DNA from: Candidatus Bathyarchaeota archaeon | Lineage (GTDB): Archaea > Thermoproteota > Bathyarchaeia > TCS64 | Assembly (NCBI GenBank): GCA_026014515.1 | Contig: JAOZIG010000433.1 | Span: 1-12,440, forward strand | Direction: 5' to 3' | Length of the DNA: 12,440 nucleotides | Part shown: positions 5,500 to 12,440 of the stretch, piece after piece | How the letters are laid out: each line of letters begins with the position of its first letter | Position numbering within the stretch: position 1 is the stretch's first letter | Position numbers and translations under genes: made by a program | The notes under the pieces: model-generated | Told to the model about the DNA's origin: nothing | Seen by the model: only the letters and a program-made list of their open reading frames with translations | Database searches by the model: none

Positions 5500-6767
5500 G
5501 ACAGATAACAGACCCAAACACCGTGCTTGCTGGGCGTTGGCCAAATGTCTCGGCGTCAGACCGCGAGCTAATGGACTATGTGAGACCAATTGTGGTTGAT
5601 GTATCTGAGCGTGGAGATCAAGCAGTAGCAGAGTACACACTGAAATTCGACAAAGTCAAGCTAGAATCCTTCAGGGTTACACAAGAGGAGATACAGGAAG
5701 CCTACGAGAAGGTCTCACAGAACGAGGTTCAGGCACTCAGGGAGTCAAGGAGGCGCCTTGAGCTTGTAGAGTCCCAGAGACTAGCACAGAACAGCTTTAC
5801 CTCTGAGATCGATGGGGTGAGTATCAGTTGCTCGTTGAAGCCGATCCAGACTGTTGGTTGTTATGTGCCGGGTGGTAAGGCAGCTTATCCGAGCAGCGTC
5901 ATTATGAATGTGGCTCCAGCGAAGGTTGCTGGTGTAGAGAAGATTGTGGTTTGTACGCCTCCTGGTAAGAATGGTTGTGTTGATGCCTTGACGCTTGTTG
6001 CCTGTGATGTCTGCATGGTGGATGAGATATACAAGATCGGAGGGGTCCAAGCCATAGCCGCCATGGCGTATGGCACCGAGACGGTTCCAAAGGTCATGAA
6101 AATAGTTGGACCCGGAAACAGGTACGTCACAGCAGCCAAGAGCATAGTCTCAGACATAGTATCCATCGATAAACCAGCGGGACCAAGCGAGATACTCATC
6201 ATCGCAGACCAAACAGCAGACCCAAAACTCGTAGCAGTTGATCTCATCAGCCAAGCTGAGCACGGTCCCGGTGGGATCAGTGGGCTTGTCACGACATCAG
6301 AGAAGCTTGCTGAGGAGGTATCCAAGGTAGTTGATACTCTTGTTCCTTCACTGGAGCGAAGCGAGATTATCGCTGAGGTCTTGGAGTCTGGTGGCATCAT
6401 CTACCGTGTAGAGTCCATGGATGAGGCGGTTGAGTTCGCGAACCAGTTCGCGTCTGAGCACATTGAGATCATAACTGGTGTGCCAGAGGAGGTCGCTGAG
6501 AGGATCAACAACAGCGGATTGGTGCTTCTCGGACCATACTCCCCTGTATCCTCAACAGACTACTGTATGGGGGTAAACCACGTGCTCCCCACCGAGGGCT
6601 ACGCCAAGGTATCATCAGGCATCACGGTCCTCGATTATACTAAACCAGTTAGCACCGTCAAAGCTTCTAAGACAGGTCTGGCAGCTGTAAGGGAACGCGT
6701 AGCAGCCTTAGCGGATGCCGAAGGGTTACCCAACCACAGAGAAGCCGTGGAGGAGAGGTTCAGATGA
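5496..6767 (+). CDS. hisD: Histidinol dehydrogenase
   Basis: 423 residues, the usual size. Carries out the last two steps, L-histidinol to L-histidine with two NAD+. The GGVQAIAAMAYGTETVPKV and KIVGPGNRYVTAAK stretches form the NAD-binding part, followed by DKPAGPSEILIIAD. The zinc ligands known from the E. coli enzyme are all present: Gln253 and His256 (SQAEH), Asp355 (STDYCMGVNHVLPT) and His414 near the C-terminus (LPNHREAVEER). The catalytic Glu-His pair is Glu321-His322 (SEHIEI). QAEHGPGG has Gly where most HisD have Asp; this is not a ligand. Overlaps hisG and hisC by 4 nt each (ATGA). Related sulfopropanediol dehydrogenases share this fold, but the operon settles the role. Confidence 0.96.
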   Translation: MRQITDPNTVLAGRWPNVSASDRELMDYVRPIVVDVSERGDQAVAEYTLKFDKVKLESFRVTQEEIQEAYEKVSQNEVQALRESRRRLELVESQRLAQNSFTSEIDGVSISCSLKPIQTVGCYVPGGKAAYPSSVIMNVAPAKVAGVEKIVVCTPPGKNGCVDALTLVACDVCMVDEIYKIGGVQAIAAMAYGTETVPKVMKIVGPGNRYVTAAKSIVSDIVSIDKPAGPSEILIIADQTADPKLVAVDLISQAEHGPGGISGLVTTSEKLAEEVSKVVDTLVPSLERSEIIAEVLESGGIIYRVESMDEAVEFANQFASEHIEIITGVPEEVAERINNSGLVLLGPYSPVSSTDYCMGVNHVLPTEGYAKVSSGITVLDYTKPVSTVKASKTGLAAVRERVAALADAEGLPNHREAVEERFR

Positions 6768-7840
6768 ACACCAAATCACTAAGCGAAGCAGCCCGAGATA
6801 TCAAGCCCTATCGTCCTGCTCCACCTATTAGAGAAATAGTCAAGGGTCAGGATATGTGCGTCTTGAAGCTGAATAGTAACGAGAACCTGTTCCTCAGTCG
6901 AAAACAGGTTCAAGAGGTGCTGCTTGAGGCTGCCTACGAGACCGATCCAAGAATATATCCACAGGACGAGGAACAGCAACTTAGACAGCAAATAGCCAAG
7001 TTAAACAAGATTGAATCCGATCAGGTAATGATTACAACTGGTGGAGACCAGTTAATCGAGCTATTGTTCTCGCTACTGAGCCCCGGAGACAGTGTTACAG
7101 CGGTATCACCCACCTTCAGCATGTATCCTAGGGCAGCTAAACAACGAGGCGTAAAGCTTGTTGAGGCAATGCTTGATCCTGATTTCTCTTTGAACCCAGA
7201 GAAGACTTTGGAGTTGGCAAAGGGCTCTGCGTTACTGGTCATCTGTAACCCAAATAATCCAACGGGTAACCAGTTCCCCCGGGAATCGGTCATCAAACTC
7301 ATTGAAGGCTTCGATGGCTTGGTGCTACTTGATGAGGCTTACCAAGAATACTCAGAATACAGTCTCGCAGAGCTCGTCAGTGAGTATGATAATCTGGTTA
7401 TTCTCCGCACCTTCTCCAAGGCATATGGGTTAGCTGGTCTCAGACTCGGCTACTGTATAGCCTGTGAGGCGCTTGTCTCTACTCTACGGGAGAAATACAT
7501 GATGCCATACCCCGTCTCTAACCTGATACTGAGAGCAGGTATCAAGATGATTGAACAAGCCCCGACGGTACTGGAGGCTGTTATGGAAGCCAAACAGGAA
7601 CGAGCATGGCTTACATCAGAACTAAACAAGGTGCCCGGTGTGGAGGCTTTTTCCTCTGATGCATGCTTTGTCCTTTTTAAAACAGAGAAACCAATAACTG
7701 GGGTATATGAGGCGCTCCTCAGTCAAGGCATCATAGTGAGCAGACAAACAGTGTTTGGCACAGAGTATCTGCGTGTCACTGTGGCGCCACGTAAGCTTGG
7801 GGAGAGATTCATAGAGGCTCTCAGGGAGGCAACGAGATGA
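6764..7840 (+). CDS. hisC: Histidinol-phosphate aminotransferase
   Basis: 358 residues, a PLP-dependent fold type I aminotransferase. Converts imidazole-acetol phosphate plus glutamate to histidinol phosphate. Visible motifs are LNSNENLF (substrate end), TTGGDQLIELLF, ICNPNNPTGNQF (PLP ring contact), LDEAYQEYSE, and RTFSKAYGLAGLRLGY with the Schiff-base Lys219. It starts at an ATG overlapping the hisD stop by 4 nt and overlaps the HAD gene downstream by 4 nt. On sequence alone it could be another group I-beta aminotransferase, but its position inside the his operon makes HisC nearly certain. Confidence 0.96.
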   Translation: MNTKSLSEAARDIKPYRPAPPIREIVKGQDMCVLKLNSNENLFLSRKQVQEVLLEAAYETDPRIYPQDEEQQLRQQIAKLNKIESDQVMITTGGDQLIELLFSLLSPGDSVTAVSPTFSMYPRAAKQRGVKLVEAMLDPDFSLNPEKTLELAKGSALLVICNPNNPTGNQFPRESVIKLIEGFDGLVLLDEAYQEYSEYSLAELVSEYDNLVILRTFSKAYGLAGLRLGYCIACEALVSTLREKYMMPYPVSNLILRAGIKMIEQAPTVLEAVMEAKQERAWLTSELNKVPGVEAFSSDACFVLFKTEKPITGVYEALLSQGIIVSRQTVFGTEYLRVTVAPRKLGERFIEALREATR

Positions 7841-8961
7841 AATACATAGAAATAGAGAACAGCAACGGAACCACATACATCAGAGAAAACAAACTAGAAG
7901 CACTTGCAAGGGTAGATGCCATCGTATTCGACTGCGATGGAGTACTCCTTGATGTACGTAACGCCTACAACGTAGCCATCGCAGCCACCACAAGACGCAT
8001 CATAGAATCATTCACAGACACCAAGATACCTGAGTCCATCTTCGACAGCACCCTAAACCACGCCTATAAGCGCACAGGGGGCTTCAACAACGACTGGACC
8101 CACGCATATGCTATCATCATGCGGATACTGGCTGAGACATCCGAACAAAAACTCGCTGAATTGAATAAACTAGCAGGAGAGAGCCTAGAATACACATCAC
8201 CCAAGCAACGCTACGATTACATAGCTGGTAAAGTCAAGGCAGAGATACAGATTGATGGACTCTACGAGAAACTAGCAGAGTTCGCAACACAACTGGACGC
8301 CTCTGGGATAGAGAAAGTAGACCAGTTACTCCTTGACAAAGTTGGAGTCAACATCAAAAAGGCATTAAAATTCAGGGGCGATGTCGGCGAAAGCATAGTA
8401 AGCACCTTGTTTGAGGAGCTTTTCCTCGGAGAAACATTATTCACCGAGACCTTTGGGTATCCTCCTCAGTTCGTCCAAGTCGAGCATGGTATAGTTGAGG
8501 CTGATGAGGTAGTCATCAAACCCGAGACACTAACGATGCTTGAAGAGTTACTCGGGGGACCAAGGTTCGGAGTAGCATCAGGCAGCATCGAAAACACAGC
8601 CAGACATGCATTAGGCGATATTATCGACAGGTTCCCAAAGAATAGCCAGTACTGGCATGATGTGGTTGACCGTGACCAGAAAAAACTCGGAGTCACTGAT
8701 CTCCACAAACCAAACCCATACCCACTCAGAAAAGCAGCAGAGCCCTTCAACCCAGAGATAGTCCTATACATCGGAGACACCATGGCGGACTACCTGACAG
8801 CCGAGAACGCAGGCGAAGGAGTACTCTTCACAGGAGTCTACGCATCAGTCCACAGCAGTGAGAAAGTGAAGCAGAGCTTCATTGAACTTGGCAGCGACTT
8901 GGTGACCCCCACGGTTAACGAGATACCAGCTGCACTAAGATACGCGAGGGAAAACCAATGA
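7837..8961 (+). CDS. HAD-superfamily phosphatase, candidate histidinol-phosphate phosphatase
   Basis: 374 residues. All four HAD motifs are present: motif I Asp32-x-Asp34 (VFDCDGVLLD), motif II Ser248 (FGVASGS), motif III Lys291 (HKPNPYP), motif IV Asp314 and Asp318 (YIGDTMADYLTAENA). The roughly 200 residues between motifs I and II are mostly helical, so this is a subfamily I (cap C1) enzyme with an unusually large cap. It sits between hisC and hisB with 4-nt overlaps on both sides. Histidine synthesis needs a histidinol-phosphate phosphatase between the HisC and HisD steps and no known type (HisN/HisB-N, PHP-type HisK, IMPase-like) is seen here, so this is the obvious candidate. E. coli HisB carries a HAD phosphatase fused ahead of IGP dehydratase, but that is a different HAD subfamily. 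Fold and catalytic class are certain; the substrate is inferred from context. Confidence 0.85.
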   Translation: MKYIEIENSNGTTYIRENKLEALARVDAIVFDCDGVLLDVRNAYNVAIAATTRRIIESFTDTKIPESIFDSTLNHAYKRTGGFNNDWTHAYAIIMRILAETSEQKLAELNKLAGESLEYTSPKQRYDYIAGKVKAEIQIDGLYEKLAEFATQLDASGIEKVDQLLLDKVGVNIKKALKFRGDVGESIVSTLFEELFLGETLFTETFGYPPQFVQVEHGIVEADEVVIKPETLTMLEELLGGPRFGVASGSIENTARHALGDIIDRFPKNSQYWHDVVDRDQKKLGVTDLHKPNPYPLRKAAEPFNPEIVLYIGDTMADYLTAENAGEGVLFTGVYASVHSSEKVKQSFIELGSDLVTPTVNEIPAALRYARENQ

Positions 8962-9533
8962 GAACATCAGAATACACACGCAAGACACGTGAGACAGACA
9001 TCACCGCACAGGTAAACCTAGACGGCACCGGGAAAGCAGACATCAACACAAGCATCAAGTTCCTCGACCACATGCTCACAAGCCTAGCAACCCACAGCCT
9101 AATCGACATAGAACTCAAAGCAACAGGAGACCTAAGACACCACATAGCCGAGGACACCGCTTTAGTGCTTGGAGAAGCACTTAGACAGGCACTTCAACAA
9201 GACTTGCGAATTACTAGGTTCGCTGATGCTTCTGTGCCTATGGATGAGAGTCTAGCAAAGTGCAGCCTAGACCTTGGGGGTAGACCCTACAGTGTGATTG
9301 ATCTTGGTTTGGTGAACCCCATGACCGAGGATATGGCTAACGAGGACCTAACCCACTTCATGGAGAGCCTAGCAACGAGCCTCCGAGCAAACATCCACAT
9401 ACAGGTACTTTACGGCGACAATGATCACCACAAAGCAGAAGCAGCATTCAAAGCACTGGCAAGATGCCTCAGAGCAGCCACAGCAATTGACCCGAGGCGC
9501 ACCGAGGCGCCCAGCAGCAAGGGAACACTATGA
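8958..9533 (+). CDS. hisB: Imidazoleglycerol-phosphate dehydratase
   Basis: 191 residues, the monofunctional form without a phosphatase domain. Converts imidazole glycerol phosphate to imidazole acetol phosphate using Mn. The metal-binding motifs of the family are all visible: FLDHM with His38, HHIAED with His61, His62 and Glu65, and GDNDHHKAEA with His157, His158 and Glu161. LDLGGRPY and the C-terminal PSSKGTL also match the family. Overlaps the HAD gene before it and hisH after it by 4 nt each. Confidence 0.97.
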   Translation: MRTSEYTRKTRETDITAQVNLDGTGKADINTSIKFLDHMLTSLATHSLIDIELKATGDLRHHIAEDTALVLGEALRQALQQDLRITRFADASVPMDESLAKCSLDLGGRPYSVIDLGLVNPMTEDMANEDLTHFMESLATSLRANIHIQVLYGDNDHHKAEAAFKALARCLRAATAIDPRRTEAPSSKGTL

Positions 9534-10135
9534 CCCGAATATCAGTCATAGACTACGGCGTCGGCAACCTCTTCAGCATGACCAACGCGCTACAGAAAAC
9601 AGGTGCAGAGGTAGAAATAGTCAAGACAAGAGAAGAAATTCTCGCTGCTGATGGCGTAGTTTTACCTGGAGTAGGTAACTTTGGGGCAGCAGCTGAGAAA
9701 CTCAGCCCCATAGCAGATGCCGTGCTTGAAGCCGTAGATAACGGGGTGCCCATTCTTGGCAGTTGTCTCGGAATGCAGCTACTATTCGAGCGCAGCGAGG
9801 AGGCAGAGGGAACAGGTCTCGGATTACTGGAGGGTTGGATACGGGAGTTCAGTGGGGAACTGAAGACCCCCCACATGGGGTGGAACACCATAACTGCAAC
9901 CAGAGAGAGCCCACTATTGGAGGGAATCCCTGATGGCAGCTACTTCTACTTCGTCCACAGCTACTATCCTGATCCTGTGAACAGAGAGGACTCATTAGCC
10001 GAGACCGAGTACGGAGGTGTCTTCACGTCAATAGTGGAACGCGATAACATCTATGGGTGCCAGTTCCACCCAGAGAAATCAGGCAAGAGCGGCGCAGCCC
10101 TACTAAGCAACTATGTGGAGGTCATCAGGAGATGA
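9530..10135 (+). CDS. hisH: Imidazole glycerol phosphate synthase, glutaminase subunit
   Basis: 201 residues, a class I glutamine amidotransferase. It releases ammonia from glutamine and passes it to HisF. The catalytic triad is Cys79 (LGSCLGMQLL), His180 and Glu182 (QFHPEKS). The N-terminal ISVIDYGVGNLFSM, VLPGVGNFGAA and the PHMGWN segment that faces HisF are typical. The residue before the nucleophile Cys is Ser rather than the more usual Ile (GICLGMQ), a conservative oddity. It overlaps hisB and hisA by 4 nt; its partner hisF is two genes downstream. Confidence 0.96.
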   Translation: MTRISVIDYGVGNLFSMTNALQKTGAEVEIVKTREEILAADGVVLPGVGNFGAAAEKLSPIADAVLEAVDNGVPILGSCLGMQLLFERSEEAEGTGLGLLEGWIREFSGELKTPHMGWNTITATRESPLLEGIPDGSYFYFVHSYYPDPVNREDSLAETEYGGVFTSIVERDNIYGCQFHPEKSGKSGAALLSNYVEVIRR

Positions 10136-10845
10136 CTTTGCAGGTAATACCCGCGATAGACATCATGGATGGTCAGCTTGTAAGACTCACAAAGGGTGAC
10201 CCTGAGACCAAGGAGAGTTACTCTGTGACGCGTCCAATGGAAGCAGCCATTGAATGGGCTAAGAGAGGTGCTGAACTGGTGCACATAATTGACCTTGATG
10301 CAGCCCTCGGTAAGCAACCAAACACAGAGACCATTCTAGAGATAGCGAAAACAGTGCCATTACAGGTTGGTGGTGGTATCAGGTCAGCGGAGGTCGCTAA
10401 AAGGCTGCTTGATGGAGGGGTACAACGGATAATCCTTGGTTCAATGCCTGTTAAGGCACCGGAAAAGGCACGGAAGCTACTTGATGAATACGGTTCAGAA
10501 CGAATCGTACTAGCGTTAGATCACAAGGATGGCTATTTGATGGTCAAGGGGTGGCAGGAATCCACGAAATACAGCCTAATGGAGTCACTTATGGACTTCA
10601 AGGCGCAGGGTTATACGCGGTTCCTTGTAACCAACATAGATCACGATGGCGTCATGAATGGACCAGACACCAAGACCTATGCAGAAATCTCGGATAAGGC
10701 ACAGATAATCGCATCGGGTGGAGTAAGTAGCATTCAAGACATCAAAGCCCTCACTGAGACTGGTGTAGAATCCGTGGTAGTAGGCAAAGCCCTCTACATG
10801 AAACGATTCACACTCGAAGAAGCACAGGAGGCAGCACTATGCTAG
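10132..10845 (+). CDS. hisA: ProFAR isomerase (phosphoribosylformimino-AICAR-P isomerase)
   Basis: 237 residues, a beta/alpha8 barrel. Isomerises ProFAR to PRFAR, the substrate of HisF-HisH. VIPAIDIMDGQLVRL carries catalytic Asp10, VLALDHKDG holds the second catalytic Asp130, and VTNIDHDGVMNGPD follows with Thr167. The phosphate-binding loops are VGGGIRS and ASGGVSS. The ATG at 10132 overlaps the hisH stop (ATGA) and places the first strand correctly; an upstream GTG at 10057 would add 25 residues with no family match lying wholly inside hisH, so it was rejected. The 3' end overlaps hisF by 7 nt. No sign of the PriA-type double function can be judged by eye. Confidence 0.96.
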   Translation: MTLQVIPAIDIMDGQLVRLTKGDPETKESYSVTRPMEAAIEWAKRGAELVHIIDLDAALGKQPNTETILEIAKTVPLQVGGGIRSAEVAKRLLDGGVQRIILGSMPVKAPEKARKLLDEYGSERIVLALDHKDGYLMVKGWQESTKYSLMESLMDFKAQGYTRFLVTNIDHDGVMNGPDTKTYAEISDKAQIIASGGVSSIQDIKALTETGVESVVVGKALYMKRFTLEEAQEAALC

Positions 10846-11639
10846 CCAAACGAATCACTCCATGCCTCGATGTAAAAGACGGCAGAGTCGTCAAGGGCAC
10901 AAACTTCCTTGAGCTACGTGACGCAGGAGACCCTGTTGAGCTAGCCCAGCGATACAACGCTGATGGAGCAGATGAACTGGTCTTCTTGGATATCACGGCG
11001 AGCCATGAACGCAGGGATACCCTGAAGAAGCTTGTACGAGACGTAGCATCTGAGATTGATATTCCCTTCACTGTTGGTGGAGGAATCAGATCCGTTGAGG
11101 ATGTACGCGTAATACTCCGTAACGGAGCGGACAAGACAGCCATCAACACCGCTGCCATAGAAAACCCAGAGGTGATCACTGAGATCGCTGATGTCTTCGG
11201 TGTTCAATGTGTAGTGGTAGCGATAGACGCCAAACGCAACTACAACACTGAACCTGACCGAACCATCGTAGAGACCAGTGAAGGACCATGCTGGTTCGAG
11301 GTCTACACATATGGTGGACGAAAACCCATGGGCATTGATGCACTCCAGTGGGCGAAGCAAGCAGCAGAGCTTGGCGCAGGAGAGTTACTCGTTACCAGCA
11401 TGGACCGTGATGGAACCAAGGTTGGCTACGATAACGTGTTGAACAAGGCTATCTCAACCACAGTCAACATTCCTTTGGTGGCTAGTGGAGGCGCAGGAGA
11501 GCCTCGACACTTCCTTGAGGCTTTCACTGAAGGCAAAGCGGATGCAGCGTTAGCGGCTTCAGTGTTCCACTACCAGAACTACCCTGTTCAGGTGGTTAAA
11601 CAGTACTTGACTGATGTGGGGGTGAATGTACGAATATGA
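10839..11639 (+). CDS. hisF: Imidazole glycerol phosphate synthase, cyclase subunit
   Basis: 266 residues, a beta/alpha8 barrel related to HisA. With ammonia from HisH it turns PRFAR into imidazole glycerol phosphate and AICAR. The N-terminus AKRITPCLDVKDGRVVKG contains catalytic Asp11; VVAIDAKRN holds catalytic Asp130. TVGGGIRS, the VYTYGGRKP loop, VTSMDRDGTKVGYD and VASGGAGEPRHF are all characteristic. It starts within the last codons of hisA (ATGCTAG, 7-nt overlap) and overlaps hisI by 4 nt. Confidence 0.97.
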   Translation: MLAKRITPCLDVKDGRVVKGTNFLELRDAGDPVELAQRYNADGADELVFLDITASHERRDTLKKLVRDVASEIDIPFTVGGGIRSVEDVRVILRNGADKTAINTAAIENPEVITEIADVFGVQCVVVAIDAKRNYNTEPDRTIVETSEGPCWFEVYTYGGRKPMGIDALQWAKQAAELGAGELLVTSMDRDGTKVGYDNVLNKAISTTVNIPLVASGGAGEPRHFLEAFTEGKADAALAASVFHYQNYPVQVVKQYLTDVGVNVRI

Positions 11640-11959
11640 AGATAAACGAGCTAGACTGGGAGAAAATGAATGGACTGCTACCTGTGATTACTCAGGAGGC
11701 AAACACCCTAGAGGTACTAACCCTTGCCTACATCAACCGTGAAGCCTTGGAGAAGACCTTCGAGACAGGTTGGGCACACTACTACAGACGCAGTCACGGT
11801 AAAGTCATGAAGAAAGGCGTAACAAGTGGCAACGTCCAACGGATAGTTGATGTGCTCACTGACTGTGATAACGACTCTGTGGTGTATCTGGTTGAGCAGA
11901 CTGGTCCAGCCTGCCACCTCGGGGAAAGAACCTGTTTCCACAAAAAGGTTGAGGCTTAG
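11636..11959 (+). CDS. hisI: Phosphoribosyl-AMP cyclohydrolase
   Basis: 107 residues, so it holds only the cyclohydrolase domain; the PRA-PH (HisE) domain often fused behind it is missing. It opens the adenine ring of phosphoribosyl-AMP. The metal centre is clear: DCDND (Asp76, Cys77, Asp78, Asp80), ACH (Cys93) and TCF (Cys100), with KKGVTSGNVQ ahead of it. The usual Trp of the LWxKGxTSGN box is Met here. It is the last gene of the operon. Its TAG overlaps, on the opposite strand, the TAA of the convergent creatininase-family gene. Confidence 0.95.
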   Translation: MKINELDWEKMNGLLPVITQEANTLEVLTLAYINREALEKTFETGWAHYYRRSHGKVMKKGVTSGNVQRIVDVLTDCDNDSVVYLVEQTGPACHLGERTCFHKKVEA

Positions 11960-12440
11960 AGTTCAAGCTCTCGTTTGATGGCTTCAACCATCATATCGGA
12001 AGCCTTGTCTATCATTATCTCCCCAGCCTCAGCAGTCCCCACCATGGGGTCACCGAGAACCCCTGTAGGTGTAACAGCCTTGAAGCCTTCACGGACATAT
12101 TTGCTTGTGAAGGGACCAATATAGCCCCGCTTCCACCTGTCTGTTCGTACTAACTCTGGTTTGTAGGCCAAAATTATACTGGTCTCTCCTGCTCCAGCAT
12201 GTCCACCGGCAGCATCCGGGTGCCTACCAATAGCAACGATACCCTCCTTCATCACCCTGATCAAACCCATGAGATCAGCGACAGCCATCAGATTAGCGTT
12301 CAACTGACTAGCAATGCTCTGGACTGCTACTCCTACTGGTCCAAAGTTGCCACCGTGGCTGGGGATGAGTATGATGTTCTCGAATCCATGTTGGTCTAGT
12401 GAGAGGCAGACCTCCTTGAGCAACTCAATTAACAATTCAG
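11956..12440 (-). CDS. Creatininase-family amidohydrolase, C-terminal part
   Basis: Partial gene: about 161 C-terminal residues are visible and the frame is open through the right edge, so the TTG at 12435 is not a credible start. IPSHGGNFGPV (HGGN at 12346-12357) and GGHAGAGETSIIL (His at 12199-12201, Glu at 12184-12186) are the metal-binding motifs of the creatininase/FAPy-deformylase family, which hydrolyses amide or formamide bonds. Archaeal members include ArfB, a deformylase of riboflavin and F420 synthesis, as well as proteins of unknown role. The substrate cannot be assigned from this fragment; lying next to the his operon tail to tail says nothing about shared function. The segment DPMVGTAEAGEIMIDKASD near the end is also common in the family. 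Confidence 0.85.
   Translation of the reverse strand, partial: ELLIELLKEVCLSLDQHGFENIILIPSHGGNFGPVGVAVQSIASQLNANLMAVADLMGLIRVMKEGIVAIGRHPDAAGGHAGAGETSIILAYKPELVRTDRWKRGYIGPFTSKYVREGFKAVTPTGVLGDPMVGTAEAGEIMIDKASDMMVEAIKRELEL

Noticed and set aside
5885..6400. 171-codon minus-strand frame inside hisD
   Set aside because: Antisense to the conserved catalytic core of HisD, with a Ser/Thr-rich composition typical of shadow frames; no promoter or ribosome site stands out.
7837..8961. HAD gene as an ortholog of the HisB N-terminal phosphatase
   Set aside because: HisB-N proteins are short, start with a DRDGT-type motif and lack a large cap between motifs I and II; this protein has DCDGV and about 200 residues there, so any shared activity would be convergent.
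10057..10131. Upstream GTG start for hisA adding 25 residues
   Set aside because: The extra residues lie within hisH and match nothing in the HisA family; the ATG at 10132 starts right before the first barrel strand and overlaps the hisH stop in the same way as the other junctions.
11956..12440. Naming the partial gene arfB
   Set aside because: The visible motifs prove only the creatininase family; ArfB and proteins of unknown role share them and the N-terminal half is missing.

Overview
The window looks like an ordinary stretch of archaeal chromosome. The signs are a ribosomal cluster whose third gene encodes eL13 (L13e), a protein shared by eukaryotes and part of the archaea but not known from bacteria; a uS9 with the archaeal/eukaryotic C-terminus ending KSYR; and BRE/TATA-type promoters (GAAACC next to TTTATA). 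eL13 points to a TACK or Asgard lineage rather than a euryarchaeon. An Asgard such as Thorarchaeota is my guess, not something the sequence proves. No mobile element, CRISPR array, tRNA or rRNA was seen.

Left part (1-2947, all minus strand, read right to left): a winged-helix ArsR-type regulator, then two overlapping ABC exporter half-transporters; the second runs off the left edge. The first half-transporter has a degenerate ATPase site (Asp for the catalytic Glu, Gln for the H-loop His), as in heterodimeric multidrug exporters. A short promoter region (about 2947-3010) holds several inverted repeats that look like an autoregulatory operator.

Middle (3017-4193, minus strand): uL13, uS9 and eL13, tightly packed. 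The 325-base divergent region 4184-4518 holds two back-to-back promoters with nearly the same core, an almost perfect 18-bp dyad between them, and a his leader of about 150 nt that can form competing hairpins and contains a ten-codon mini-ORF ending in His-stop.

Right part (4519-11959, plus strand): a nine-cistron histidine operon, hisG-hisD-hisC-(HAD phosphatase)-hisB-hisH-hisA-hisF-hisI, in which every junction is a 4- or 7-nt overlap. Together these genes cover PRPP+ATP to histidine except PRA-PH (hisE), which is not in the window, and a recognised histidinol-phosphate phosphatase. The unnamed HAD hydrolase between hisC and hisB is the natural candidate for that phosphatase and is the most interesting item here. 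The operon ends tail to tail with a partial creatininase-family amidohydrolase gene on the minus strand; the two stop codons overlap.
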